A stretch of 64,000 nt of DNA from Brotaphodocola sp003480315 (GCF_964246085.1 NZ_CAXTPD010000015.1); one strand, 5' to 3'; shown: positions 15,035 to 24,154, counted from the stretch's first letter. Made by a program: numbers and translations. The notes: generated by a model from the letters alone, not told the origin.

Positions 15035-15798
15035 ACAGCGAGATCAGAAAAACACTGGAAGCAGTGAAGAGCGGCGAGCTTAGCGTGGATGACGCACTGC
15101 TCGCGATTAAGAAAGAGCCCTTTGAGGATATTGGTTACGCGAAGGTGGATCTGCATCGTGGGATCCGTCAGGGAGCGGCCGAGGTCATTTACGGAGCCGG
15201 AAAGACACCGGAGCAGATGGTGGGGATCATTGGCGCAATGCTGGAGCATGAGGTAAAGACGATCCTGCTCACCCGGCTGTCTGAGGAAAAGGCAGCTGAA
15301 ATCCGGAAAACATATCCACAGATGGACTATCGGAAGGACGCGAGGATTGGCACCATCGGTCAGTTCCCGGCAGCAGACGGTCTGGGGAAAATCGTGGTAG
15401 CAACAGCGGGAACCTCGGATATTCCGGTAGCGGAGGAAGCGGCACTGACAGCCGAAGCCCACGGCAATGAGGTGGTGCGCTTGTATGATGTGGGAGTAGC
15501 CGGACTTCACCGGCTGTTGGCACACATGGATGAGATTATGAGTGCGTCTGTTATTATTGCCATTGCCGGAATGGAGGGCGCGCTGGCCAGTGTCATTGGA
15601 GGCCTGGCAGACTGTCCGGTCATTGCGGTGCCGACAAGCATCGGATATGGGGCATCCTTTGGAGGCGTGTCCGCACTGTTATCCATGCTGAACTCCTGTG
15701 CCAGCGGAGTTTCGGTGGTGAATATTGATAATGGATTCGGAGCCGGATATCTGGCAAGCATGATCAATCACATGACAGGCGCAGAAAGTAAGAAGTGA
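15031..15798 (+). CDS. larB: LarB, nicotinic acid adenine dinucleotide carboxylase/hydrolase
   Basis: 255 residues. LarB carboxylates and hydrolyses nicotinic acid adenine dinucleotide to give pyridinium-3,5-biscarboxylate mononucleotide, the first step of the nickel-pincer pathway. The C-terminal half carries the PurE-like core: VVATAGTSDIPVAEEAALTA, LYDVGVAGLHRL, then GMEGALASVIGGL and the glycine-rich IGYGASFGG. The N-terminal part holds the LDHRG-like segment VDLHRGIRQGAAEVIYG typical of LarB. It overlaps larE by four bases and is followed by larC after about 50 bases. Confidence 0.95.
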   Translation: MNSEIRKTLEAVKSGELSVDDALLAIKKEPFEDIGYAKVDLHRGIRQGAAEVIYGAGKTPEQMVGIIGAMLEHEVKTILLTRLSEEKAAEIRKTYPQMDYRKDARIGTIGQFPAADGLGKIVVATAGTSDIPVAEEAALTAEAHGNEVVRLYDVGVAGLHRLLAHMDEIMSASVIIAIAGMEGALASVIGGLADCPVIAVPTSIGYGASFGGVSALLSMLNSCASGVSVVNIDNGFGAGYLASMINHMTGAESKK

Positions 15799-15850
15799 AA
15801 AATTGAGAAAGTGTGACTGTACAGAACAGTCACGAAGAGGGGATTGCGAT

Positions 15851-17221
15851 ATGAAGACATTATATCTGGAATGTGGAATGGGCGCTGCAGGCGATATGCT
15901 GACTGCGGCTTTACTGGAACTGATGCCGGACCCGGAGGCAGCTGTGACAGAATTAAACGGCCTGGGGATTCCCGGTGTGCAGTTCAGCAAAGAAGCCGTA
16001 AGCAAGTGTGGAATCGGCGGAACTCATATGACCGTGAAGGTGCATGGGGAGGAAGAGTCCGAGGAGATGTTCCATCACCATCATGAGCATCACGATCACT
16101 CACATGAACAGGAGCACGATCATGAAAGCGCGTGCCATGAGCATCACGATCATCTCCATGAGCATGAAGATCACGAGCACACCCACGAGCACACCCACGA
16201 GCACACCCACGAGCACACCCACGAGCACACCCACGAGCATACCCATGAACACACCCACGAGCACGGTGATGATGGTCACACGCATCATCATCACAGCAGT
16301 CTCCTTGACATTGAGCATATCGTCGGTGGTCATCTGAACATTCCGGATCAGGTGAAGCAGGATGTGATGGCAGTTTACGGCCTGATTGCGGAGGCGGAGA
16401 GCCATGCCCACGGTGTTCCGGTTACGGAGATCCATTTCCACGAGGTGGGAACCATGGATGCCATTGCGGATATCACGGCAGTCTGCCTGCTGATGAACAA
16501 GATTGCTCCGGATCAGGTGATCGTTTCCCCGGTTCATGTGGGAAGCGGTCATGTGCACTGTGCTCACGGCATTCTGCCGGTTCCGGCTCCGGCCACTGCT
16601 TATATTTTAAATGGTGTGCCGATGTACGGCGGCGCAGTGAAGGGCGAACTCTGTACCCCGACCGGCGCAGCGCTGTTAAAGCATTTTGCCACCCGTTTTG
16701 GTGATATGCCGGTGATGCGGACCGAGGCGATCGGTTATGGCATGGGCAAGAAGGACTTTGAGCAGGCAAACTGCATCCGTGCAATGCTGGGTGAGACGGA
16801 GGATGCCGGAGACAGTGTACTGCAGTTAGAGTGCAACGTGGATGATATGACGGCAGAGGAGCTTGGGTTTGCCATGGAAACGATTCTGGAAGCCGGTGCG
16901 CTGGAGGTTTACACCGTTGCGGCGGGCATGAAGAAATCAAGACCGGGCACACTCTTGAGCGTCCTGTGTCATGAGGCGGAAAAAGAGAAACTGGTGCGCG
17001 TGATCTTCCAGAACACTACCACCATCGGCGTGCGGGAGCACGCTTGCAGCCGCTACACCCTAAAGCGCAGCTTTGAGACCGTGCAGACTCCGTACGGAGA
17101 GGTACAGAAAAAGATTTCCTCTGGTTATGGCGTGACCCGGGAGAAATATGAGTATGAGGATCTGGCGCGGATTGCCAGAGAGCAGGGCCTGTCCCTGGCA
17201 GAGGTGCGCAAAGGTATCTGA
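15851..17221 (+). CDS. larC: LarC, nickel insertase with a His-rich insert (single fused ORF)
   Basis: 456 residues. LarC inserts nickel into the dithiolate precursor in a CTP-dependent reaction. The start at 15851 follows AGAGGGGA and gives the family opening MKTLYLECGMGAAGDML. Conserved blocks include TEIHFHEVGTMDAIADI, SPVHVGSGHVHCAHG, LCTPTGAALL and LECNVDDMTAEELG. In Lactobacillus plantarum, LarC is made by a frameshift from two frames; here it is one uninterrupted gene. Residues about 75-150 are an exceptionally His/Glu/Asp-rich loop with a THEH repeat coded by a 12-base tandem repeat. This is a plausible nickel store. A downstream methyltransferase follows after 125 bases. Confidence 0.95.
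   Translation: MKTLYLECGMGAAGDMLTAALLELMPDPEAAVTELNGLGIPGVQFSKEAVSKCGIGGTHMTVKVHGEEESEEMFHHHHEHHDHSHEQEHDHESACHEHHDHLHEHEDHEHTHEHTHEHTHEHTHEHTHEHTHEHTHEHGDDGHTHHHHSSLLDIEHIVGGHLNIPDQVKQDVMAVYGLIAEAESHAHGVPVTEIHFHEVGTMDAIADITAVCLLMNKIAPDQVIVSPVHVGSGHVHCAHGILPVPAPATAYILNGVPMYGGAVKGELCTPTGAALLKHFATRFGDMPVMRTEAIGYGMGKKDFEQANCIRAMLGETEDAGDSVLQLECNVDDMTAEELGFAMETILEAGALEVYTVAAGMKKSRPGTLLSVLCHEAEKEKLVRVIFQNTTTIGVREHACSRYTLKRSFETVQTPYGEVQKKISSGYGVTREKYEYEDLARIAREQGLSLAEVRKGI
16172..16264 (+). repeat. 12-base tandem repeat coding (HEHT)n in larC
   Basis: CACGAGCACACC is repeated about 7.5 times in frame; units six and seven carry single-base changes. The translation is a His/Glu ladder in the metal-rich loop of LarC. 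Copy number is likely to vary between strains. Confidence 0.95.
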
Positions 17222-17346
17222 TATAAAACGAGGCTGTGTGCGCAGCAGCACAGAAACAAAAAGTGGCAGCAATGTGGATGGGAAGCTGATGAACAGTTAA
17301 ACAGCTGAACAGAAAAAACTGCCGCGGGAATGGGAGAATTTGAGAG

Positions 17347-18150
17347 GTGCAGGAACATAATAATCAGGATACGATATTGGATGCCCTTACGTCTTACTGG
17401 ACGGACCGGGCAGAGAGTTACAGTGCGCAGAACATTGCAGAGATGAATGACTGGCGCAGGGAGGCATGGAGAAAGCTGATTCTCTCCCACGCGCCGCAGA
17501 AAGAAGTGCTGCGGGTGCTGGATATTGGCGCCGGTCCGGGATTTTTTGCCATCAATCTGGCGTTGGCCGGGCATGAGGTAACTGCAGTCGATGTGACGGA
17601 GGAGATGCTGCAGTACGCGAAAAGCAATGCGGAAAGTTATGGGGCAAGGGTGGATTTTGTTCTTCACCGGGGCGAGTTTCTTCCGTTTAAGGATGGAAGC
17701 TTTGACCTGATCGTCAGCCGAAACGTCATCTGGAATCTGGAGTATCCGGAGCAGGCCCTAGAGGAATGGGAGAGAGTCCTTGCGTCGGGCGGACGCATGA
17801 TATATTTTGATGCCAATTGGTATTTGTATCTTTATGATGAGGAACTTCGCGCCCGGAAGAAAGCCGCGGAGGCGGCCTTCCGCGCAAAATACCCGGTTCA
17901 CAATTATGCAGGAAATATGTCAAAGGCACGGGTGCTGGAACTGGAGCAGACCGCTTATGCGCTTCCACTTTCGAAAGAAAAACGCCCTGAGTGGGATAAA
18001 AAGGTGTTAGAAAAACTAGGTATGCGGATGGTTGAGGTCATTGAGGACATTGGCCCTGGCGTGCAGGATCCGCTGGACTGGGAGCGGGACAGTCTGAATC
18101 ATACCTTTATGATCTGTGCGGAAAAGCCGGTAACGGCTGATCAGGGATGA
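17347..18150 (+). CDS. Class I SAM-dependent methyltransferase flanking the nickel importer (first copy)
   Basis: 267 residues from a GTG start preceded by GGGAG at 17332-17336. The SAM-binding motif VLDIGAGPGFFAINLA, the acidic VTAVDVTEEML and the FDLIVSRNVIWNL motif identify a class I methyltransferase of the UbiE/small-molecule type. The segment MIYFDANWYLYLYDEE is shared with the second methyltransferase at 23211 (LLIFDANWHLPY), so the two are paralogues of one subfamily. The substrate is unknown. Its position between larC and an ABC importer, with a paralogue at the far end of the importer, suggests a role in nickel acquisition, for example modifying a metal-binding small molecule. That is inference. 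Confidence 0.85.
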   Translation: MQEHNNQDTILDALTSYWTDRAESYSAQNIAEMNDWRREAWRKLILSHAPQKEVLRVLDIGAGPGFFAINLALAGHEVTAVDVTEEMLQYAKSNAESYGARVDFVLHRGEFLPFKDGSFDLIVSRNVIWNLEYPEQALEEWERVLASGGRMIYFDANWYLYLYDEELRARKKAAEAAFRAKYPVHNYAGNMSKARVLELEQTAYALPLSKEKRPEWDKKVLEKLGMRMVEVIEDIGPGVQDPLDWERDSLNHTFMICAEKPVTADQG

Positions 18151-18165
18151 AAGAGGTAACGAAAA

Positions 18166-19107
18166 TTGAAAAAATATATAGGAAAGCGGCTGTTGCAGCT
18201 GATTCCGGTGTTGTTTGGCATCACTTTTTTGTCCTTTGCCATGATGCGTGCGGCAGGCAGTGATGCCGTGATGGAACTCTATGGAGACAAGGGCGCGGTT
18301 GCTCAGGAAATCATCGATGCCAGAAGAGCGGAGCTGGGGCTGGACCAGCCGTTTTTCACCCAGTATCTGGCCTGGCTTCGTGGAATATTGACCGGGGATA
18401 TGGGAATCAGCTATGTTTCGGGAAAAAATGTGTTTGATACCTTTGTTTCGAAACTGCCTGCAACCCTGTTGTTAACGGCGTTATCTATGGGCGCAACGGT
18501 TGTACTCTCGATTCCATTGGGGGTTCTGGCTGCGGTGCGCCATGATAAGTCTACAGATTATTTTTTGCGCTTTTTCAGCTTTGCGGGCAATTCTATGCCA
18601 AATTTTTTTGTGGCTTTGCTTTTGACGCAGTTGTTTTCTATTCACTGGAAGCTGTTCTCGGTTATTTCCGGCGGAAATACCGTGCAAAGCGCGCTGCTTC
18701 CAACGCTGACACTGGCCATTGCCATGTCTGCCAAATATATGAGGCAGGTGCGCGCAGCGGTTCTGGAAGAACTGAACAAGGATTATGTCATGGGAGCCAG
18801 CGCAAGGGGCATCCGGCCTGGCGTGATTCTCTGGAAGAGTGTATTGAAATCTTCGATGCTGACAATTATTACTCTGATGGCTCTGTCCATTGGCAGTCTG
18901 TTGGGCGGAACCGCGATCATCGAAAGTATTTTTATGTGGGACGGTGTAGGGAAACTGGCAGTCGATTCGATTACCATGAGGGATTATCCGATGATCCAGG
19001 CCTATGTTGTCTGGATGGCGGTGATTTATGTGTTGGTAAATCTGCTCAGTGACCTTCTTTATCATGCACTGGATCCCAGAATTCGTCTGGGGGTGAGGGA
19101 AGAATGA
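18166..19107 (+). CDS. ABC importer permease, NikB/DppB type
   Basis: 313 residues from a TTG start; six membrane segments and the classical opening MKKYIGKRLLQLIPVLFGIT. The inner-membrane EAA loop reads DYVMGASARGIRPGVILWKSVLKSS, and the ending YHALDPRIR is standard for the dipeptide/nickel permease family. It would pair with the NikC-type permease that overlaps it by four bases. The nickel assignment rests on the lar genes beside it and on the binding protein at 21570; the family alone does not separate nickel from peptide transport. Confidence 0.9.
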   Translation: MKKYIGKRLLQLIPVLFGITFLSFAMMRAAGSDAVMELYGDKGAVAQEIIDARRAELGLDQPFFTQYLAWLRGILTGDMGISYVSGKNVFDTFVSKLPATLLLTALSMGATVVLSIPLGVLAAVRHDKSTDYFLRFFSFAGNSMPNFFVALLLTQLFSIHWKLFSVISGGNTVQSALLPTLTLAIAMSAKYMRQVRAAVLEELNKDYVMGASARGIRPGVILWKSVLKSSMLTIITLMALSIGSLLGGTAIIESIFMWDGVGKLAVDSITMRDYPMIQAYVVWMAVIYVLVNLLSDLLYHALDPRIRLGVREE

Positions 19108-19958
19108 ACAATGTGACCGTTCGAATTCAGAAAAAATACCGTGACAGCGTACGGATGCGCCTGTTTGTGTTCGGAACCCTGGCAGGGCTTCTGGTGATTG
19201 CTTCCGCTTTTTCCCGGTATCTTACCCCATATGATCCCTATTTACAGGATTTAAGTATTGCCAAGGCAGCACCCAGTGCTCTTCATCTTCTGGGAACGGA
19301 CCGCTATGGGAGAGACATGCTTTCCCGGGTGATAGCCGGAAGCAGAGCCAGTGTGTTTTCCACGCTGCTGTTGGTTGCAGTGATTACTGTTACAGGTACA
19401 GCCGTGGGCATTCTCTGTGGCTGGCGCGGCGGTTTTACAGATACTTTTTTCATGAGGATTTCCGACATTTTTCTTGCCTTTCCGGGTCTGGTGTTTGCTC
19501 TGGCTGTAGCAGGCAGCTTTGGCGGCGGATTGCATAACGCGATCGTTGCCCTGGCTGCCATTTCCTGGCCTAAGTACGCGCGGATTGCCCGCAGCCAGAC
19601 CCTTGCCCGGAAAGAAACGGTATGGATGCGGGCGGTAAAGCTTTCCGGCAGCGGGACGTTCAGGATTATTCTGAAACATCTTCTGCCGAATATCATGGGG
19701 CCGGTGCTGGTGACTTCCATGCTGGATATCGGAACCATGATGATGGAACTGGCGGCGCTGAGTTTTCTGGGACTGGGGGCCAAACCTCCGGTTCCGGAAT
19801 GGGGCAGCATGATGAGTGACACGCGAAGCCTTATGACCATATCTCCCTGGATTACTTTTTCACCGGGAATCGCGATTTTTCTTTCTGTTATGATTTTTAA
19901 TCTTCTGGGTGATACGATCCGGGACTACGCGGACCCAAAGAGCCGGGGAGGAAACTAA
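19104..19958 (+). CDS. ABC importer permease, NikC/DppC type
   Basis: 284 residues with an N-terminal membrane segment, the family block LLGTDRYGRDMLSRVIAGSR, and the EAA-type loop VKLSGSGTFRIILKHLLPNI. The C-terminal GAKPPVPEWGSMM and GDTIRDYADPK are typical of NikC/DppC permeases. ATGA overlap with the partner permease upstream and a one-base overlap with the ATPase downstream show tight translational coupling. Confidence 0.9.
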   Translation: MNNVTVRIQKKYRDSVRMRLFVFGTLAGLLVIASAFSRYLTPYDPYLQDLSIAKAAPSALHLLGTDRYGRDMLSRVIAGSRASVFSTLLLVAVITVTGTAVGILCGWRGGFTDTFFMRISDIFLAFPGLVFALAVAGSFGGGLHNAIVALAAISWPKYARIARSQTLARKETVWMRAVKLSGSGTFRIILKHLLPNIMGPVLVTSMLDIGTMMMELAALSFLGLGAKPPVPEWGSMMSDTRSLMTISPWITFSPGIAIFLSVMIFNLLGDTIRDYADPKSRGGN

Positions 19959-20743
19959 TGGTGGAACATTTATTAAGATACGATCAGGTGGATATATCCT
20001 ACCGGGGAGAGCTGGCGGTAAAGCAGGTAAGCTTTGCCGTTGATCCGGGAGAAATCCTCGGAATTGTAGGAGAAAGCGGCAGTGGAAAATCTACGCTGAT
20101 TAAGGCTGCTATGGGGCTGCTGAGCCAGGAGGGAGTGGTTACCCGGGGCGATATCTGGTATCGGGGGAAAAATATCACAGATTTACCGGGGAAAGACCGC
20201 CGGAGACTAAACGGGCCGGAGCTTGGCTATATTTTTCAAAACGCGGGCAGCTCCTTTTGCCCGATTCGCACGGTGGGAGTCCAGTTATACGAAACGATGA
20301 GGGAACACAGCCGGATATCGAAAAAAGAATTTCAGGACAGGGCACTGGAACTGCTGGCAAAGCTTGGCTTTTCGGATGGCATGAGAATCCTGAAAAGCTA
20401 TCCATTCGAGCTTTCCGGCGGTATGCAGCAAAGGGCAGGAATTGCCGCAGCGATGCTTTTAAATCCTCAGGTCCTTTTGGCGGATGAGCCGACTTCGGCG
20501 CTGGATGTTTCGGTACAGAAGCAGGTGGTAGAGGAGATGCTGATGGTGCGCAGAAGCTTTGGCACCGCTATTGTCCTGGTGTCCCACAATCTTGGTGTCA
20601 TCGAAGCCATGGCAGACCGGGTCCTGGTGATGAAAAATGGAGAGACCGTGGAATACGGAGAAACCGGGAAGATTCTGACAGATCCGCAGACAAAGTACAC
20701 AAAGGAACTGCTGGCAGCCGTTCCGCGGTTAAGGAGGAAGTAG
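19958..20743 (+). CDS. ABC importer ATPase, NikD type
   Basis: 261 residues. Walker A GESGSGKST, Q-loop FQNAGSSFCP, signature LSGGMQQRAGIAAAM, Walker B VLLADEPTSALD and switch HNL are all intact. It lacks the long C-terminal oligopeptide extension (the Cys-rich motif seen in the ATPases at 41533 and 42519), as is usual for nickel-type NikD. It would power the importer with the second ATPase, which starts one base after its stop. Confidence 0.9.
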   Translation: MVEHLLRYDQVDISYRGELAVKQVSFAVDPGEILGIVGESGSGKSTLIKAAMGLLSQEGVVTRGDIWYRGKNITDLPGKDRRRLNGPELGYIFQNAGSSFCPIRTVGVQLYETMREHSRISKKEFQDRALELLAKLGFSDGMRILKSYPFELSGGMQQRAGIAAAMLLNPQVLLADEPTSALDVSVQKQVVEEMLMVRRSFGTAIVLVSHNLGVIEAMADRVLVMKNGETVEYGETGKILTDPQTKYTKELLAAVPRLRRK

Positions 20744-20744
20744 G

Positions 20745-21518
20745 ATGGAATCAATTCTGAAGGTGGACAATCTGTCAAAAGTTTTCTCCCGCGGCGGACG
20801 GCAGCCGGTTACGGCGGTAAAAAACGTCAGCTTTGAACTGATGCCGGGGGAATGCCTTGGCGTGATCGGGGAGAGCGGCAGTGGGAAAACGACCATGGTA
20901 AACATGATCACCCGGCTGCTGGATGTGACGGCAGGCCAGATTGTTCTGGATGGCCAGGATATCACAAACCTGCGGGGAAAAGAACTACGAAATATTTATA
21001 AAAAAATGCAGATGGTTTTTCAGAGTCCGTCCGATTCCTTTGACCCGCGGCGAACCCTGGGAGATGGAATCGGGGAGAGCCTGAGAAATGCAGGGATGTC
21101 CAGGCGGGAGACCAGGGCAGAAGTGAAACGGCTATTGGAGCAGTGCGGACTGTCAAAGGAATTTGCCGACCGCTATCCGCATCAGGTCAGCGGCGGGCAG
21201 TGCCAGAGGGCAGCCATTGCCAGGGCGCTGGCTATTCAGCCCAGGCTTCTGATCTGTGATGAGGCAACCTCGGCACTGGATGTGACGGTCCAGAAGGAAA
21301 TCATCGATCTGCTGAATCAGCTGCGTCTCGCCCGGGGAAAACATCTGTCCATTTTGTTTATCTGCCACGATCTGTCACTGGTGCAGCAGTTCTGCGACCG
21401 TGTGCTGGTCATATATCAGGGAGAAATTGTGGAAAAGGGGAAACCGGACAATGTGATTCAGAAGCCGGAACATGCGTATACCAGGCGGCTGATTGACAGT
21501 GTTCTGGAGTTTGAATAA
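20745..21518 (+). CDS. ABC importer ATPase, NikE type
   Basis: 257 residues with Walker A GESGSGKTT, Q-loop FQSPSDSFDPRRT, signature VSGGQCQRAAIARAL, Walker B LLICDEATSALD and switch CHDL. As with its partner, the C-terminal Cys-rich extension of oligopeptide ATPases is missing. Gene order permease-permease-ATPase-ATPase-binding protein is that of nickel/metallophore importers. Confidence 0.9.
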   Translation: MESILKVDNLSKVFSRGGRQPVTAVKNVSFELMPGECLGVIGESGSGKTTMVNMITRLLDVTAGQIVLDGQDITNLRGKELRNIYKKMQMVFQSPSDSFDPRRTLGDGIGESLRNAGMSRRETRAEVKRLLEQCGLSKEFADRYPHQVSGGQCQRAAIARALAIQPRLLICDEATSALDVTVQKEIIDLLNQLRLARGKHLSILFICHDLSLVQQFCDRVLVIYQGEIVEKGKPDNVIQKPEHAYTRRLIDSVLEFE

Positions 21519-21569
21519 TTCAGAGTCAGGAACAACACAGATAGAAATATGTGAAGGAGAAGAACATCT

Positions 21570-23189
21570 ATGAAAAGAGCAATTGCAGCATTTTTGTGTA
21601 TGGGAGTTACAATAGGGATGCTTGCCGGATGCGGCAGTAAGACAGAGCAGGCAGCAGATACCAGTCAGTCAGTGAATACAGAGCAGGCAGCAGCCGGTAC
21701 AAATACGGAACCGGATGGCAGTTCGGCTTCACGAAAGACCATGGTGATCGGAGATACCACATTTAACTCGGAAAACTGGGAGGAGACGGTGAATCCTCAC
21801 GAAACGTACAATGGCTGGGCCTGCATCCGTTATGGCGTGGGCGAGACGCTGGTTCATTATACTGATACGATGGAACTGGAGCCATGGCTGGCAAAATCCT
21901 GGGAAAGTGATGAGAACTGTACCTGGACGATTACGTTACAGGATGATGTCACCTTTTCAAGCGGACGAAAGATGGATGGTGAAGCAGTGAAACAGTGTCT
22001 GGATCATTTGCTAAAGGTGCATGACAGAGCGCCAGGTGATACGAAAATCGTGGATATTCAGGCAGACGGACAGGTGCTGACGATTACAACCAGTGAGCCG
22101 AATCCGGCCCTAATGAACTATCTGGGAGATCCATATGGCTGTATCATCGATGTGGATGCCAGTGATTTTGAGAGTGGAATTGTTGCCGGGACCGGCCCTT
22201 ATGTGGTGAAAGAACTGGTTACGGATGATCATCTGACTCTGACAAAAAATGAAAATTACTGGAATGGAACGCCAAAGATTGATGAACTCACCATTCGGAC
22301 CCTGTCCAATGGCGATACCTTATCAGCCGCTCTGCAGTCCGGTGATATTGACGCAGCCTACGGCATGGCCTATGAGGCTTATCCAAACTTTGAAAATGGT
22401 AACTATCAGTTTTCTTCCATCCAGACCTCCCGGGCGTTTTTCGGTAGCATGAATATGACAAGTCCTGTGATTCAGGACGATGCCGTGAGGAAAGCCATTG
22501 CCATGAGCATTGATAAAGAAGGGTTCGTCACTGCTCTGCTGGACGGTCATGGGGTGGTAGCAAACGGAGCGTTTCCAGATGGCTTTGCCGGTTTTGGCGG
22601 TGAACATGTGAAGACAGAAAGCTATAATCCGGAAGGAGCCAAAGCCGTTCTGGAAGAGGCTGGCTGGGTGGATACCGATGGTGACGGTATCCGGGAGAAA
22701 GACGGCGTGAAGTTGGTAATCCGCTGGCTGACTTATCCAAGCCGTCAGGAACTGCCGCTGCTGGCGGAGGCTGTTCAGGCCAGTCTGAAAGATGTTGGAA
22801 TGGATGTGGATATCAACTGCACCGCAAATCGCCGGGAATTTCTGGCGGATATGTCCAGCTTTGATATTTATGCGTCGGCTCTGGTGACGGCACCGTCCGG
22901 AGATCCTCAGTATTTCTTTACTACGAGCTGCCAGCCAGGAATGAACTATAACTTTGGTGCTTACGATAATTCAGAGGTTACAGCGCTGATTGAGCAGCTT
23001 TCGATGGAATTTGACACGGAAAAACGCGCAGAACTGGCAATTGAACTTCAGCAGAAGATTCTGGATGATCACGCGTACATTTTCTGCTCATTTCTTCAGA
23101 TGAATATGATCTCAAGATCCAATGTGAAGAATTATACGGCCCATGCCTGTGATTATTACCAGGTTACGGCGGATCTGGATATCAATTAG
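21570..23189 (+). CDS. Solute-binding lipoprotein of the nickel/metallophore importer
   Basis: 539 residues; GAAGGAGAAG upstream of the ATG, signal peptide with lipobox LAGC, family 5 binding-protein fold (ETLVHYTDTMELEPWLAKSW, DDVTFSSGRKMDGEAV, GTGPYVVKEL, MNMTSPVIQDDAVRKAIAMS). The end MISRSNVKNYTAHACDYYQV matches the terminal pattern of NikA/CntA-like proteins (...AHPSDYY), which favours nickel or a nickel chelate over peptides. It is anchored outside the membrane and delivers ligand to the permease pair upstream. Co-localisation with larEBC supports a nickel supply role for the pincer cofactor; metal specificity is not proven by sequence. Confidence 0.85.
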   Translation: MKRAIAAFLCMGVTIGMLAGCGSKTEQAADTSQSVNTEQAAAGTNTEPDGSSASRKTMVIGDTTFNSENWEETVNPHETYNGWACIRYGVGETLVHYTDTMELEPWLAKSWESDENCTWTITLQDDVTFSSGRKMDGEAVKQCLDHLLKVHDRAPGDTKIVDIQADGQVLTITTSEPNPALMNYLGDPYGCIIDVDASDFESGIVAGTGPYVVKELVTDDHLTLTKNENYWNGTPKIDELTIRTLSNGDTLSAALQSGDIDAAYGMAYEAYPNFENGNYQFSSIQTSRAFFGSMNMTSPVIQDDAVRKAIAMSIDKEGFVTALLDGHGVVANGAFPDGFAGFGGEHVKTESYNPEGAKAVLEEAGWVDTDGDGIREKDGVKLVIRWLTYPSRQELPLLAEAVQASLKDVGMDVDINCTANRREFLADMSSFDIYASALVTAPSGDPQYFFTTSCQPGMNYNFGAYDNSEVTALIEQLSMEFDTEKRAELAIELQQKILDDHAYIFCSFLQMNMISRSNVKNYTAHACDYYQVTADLDIN

Positions 23190-23210
23190 TTTTATGAGAG
23201 GTATTTTGTA

Positions 23211-23972
23211 ATGTTAACACAGGAACAGATCAACGAAGACTGGACAGTCCGGTCTGACAATTACAACAATTATGTAGAAGAGGAGTTTGCGACGAACCGA
23301 CCGGAAAAGTGGCTGGAGCTGATCGAGTCCCAGGCACCGGCAGAGCGCCCTTTACGGATTCTGGATGCCGGATGTGGACCAGGTTTTTTCTCTGTGCTGC
23401 TGTCAAAGGCCGGTCATCATGTGACTGGCATTGACGGTTCGGAGGGGATGCTTGCGTATGCCAGAAAAAACGTGGCTCATTATGGTGTTTCACCGGAACT
23501 TCTGCAGGGGGATTTTGGCGCGCTGCCATTTCCGGATGGAACTTTTGACCTGGTGGTCAGCCGGAATGTGACTCACATCATCCGGGAACATCTGAAGGTA
23601 TATGGGGAGTGGCTGCGGGTTTTGAAACCGGGCGGCGTGCTGCTGATCTTTGATGCCAACTGGCATCTTCCTTATCAGCCGGGGCCGGTGCGGGAGGAGG
23701 CTATCCGCCGGGAGCGCGAAGGCCTGAAAAAATATGGCCGCGGATACACCCACGATGGCTCCTATGAGTACATTGACAGCGAACTGGAACCGGAAAATTA
23801 TAGAGTATTCGGAAAAGCCCAGCGTCCGGATTTTGACATGGGCGTATTAAAACAACTTCCCTGTACGAACGTATCCTTTGAGCGTGACGTGACAAAGGAG
23901 CTTTGGAGTGAGCGGGAAAAATTCTTTTATGCTGCCACGCCGCTGTATATGCTGCGGGCAGAGAAAGTATAA
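23211..23972 (+). CDS. Class I SAM-dependent methyltransferase flanking the nickel importer (second copy)
   Basis: 253 residues with SAM motif ILDAGCGPGFFSVLLSKAGH, acidic VTGIDGSEGML and FDLVVSRNVTHII. It shares the IFDANW segment and overall length with the methyltransferase at 17347, so the two bracket the importer as paralogues. It follows the binding lipoprotein after 21 bases and is the last gene before a terminator. Substrate unknown. Confidence 0.85.
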   Translation: MLTQEQINEDWTVRSDNYNNYVEEEFATNRPEKWLELIESQAPAERPLRILDAGCGPGFFSVLLSKAGHHVTGIDGSEGMLAYARKNVAHYGVSPELLQGDFGALPFPDGTFDLVVSRNVTHIIREHLKVYGEWLRVLKPGGVLLIFDANWHLPYQPGPVREEAIRREREGLKKYGRGYTHDGSYEYIDSELEPENYRVFGKAQRPDFDMGVLKQLPCTNVSFERDVTKELWSEREKFFYAATPLYMLRAEKV

Positions 23973-24019
23973 ACGGGAGAAGGAAGAGCAAGCTGCAACA
24001 ATCTGAGAGACAGTCAAGG

Positions 24020-24068
24020 AAGCGTGAAACTTTTGCGAAAGCAGAGGTTTCACGCTTTCTTGTGTTTT
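24020..24068 (+). terminator. Terminator of the lar/nickel operon
   Basis: AAGCGTGAAAC (24020-24030) pairs with GTTTCACGCTT (24047-24057), followed by TCTTGTGTTTTT. It closes the 14285-23972 gene series. Confidence 0.88.
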
Positions 24069-24082
24069 TGTCTAATATCAAA

Positions 24083-24154
24083 TGTGCAAGATCAGTGTGC
24101 ATAACTTCGTAATTTTACTAAAACGTGCAATGTTATCTTGCACAAAACGAAGTT
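24083..24154 (+). repeat. Interleaved inverted repeats before the heat-shock promoter
   Basis: TGTGCAAGAT (24083) has its complement ATCTTGCACA at 24135, and AACTTCGT (24103) has ACGAAGTT at 24147. The pairs interleave rather than nest. GTGCAA/TTGCAC (24125-24143) forms a further small palindrome. These could be protein-binding sites upstream of the hsp20 promoter. Direct repeats of AGTTCACAAAAA follow at about 24151-24173. Confidence 0.5.

Noticed and set aside
16172..16264. CRISPR-like repeat array
   Set aside because: Units are 12 bases, contiguous and in frame without spacers. No cas genes are present in the window.
16044..16337. Thr/Pro/Ser repeat frame inside larC
   Set aside because: It is the +1 reading of the His-rich tandem repeat; LarC motifs before and after are in the other frame.
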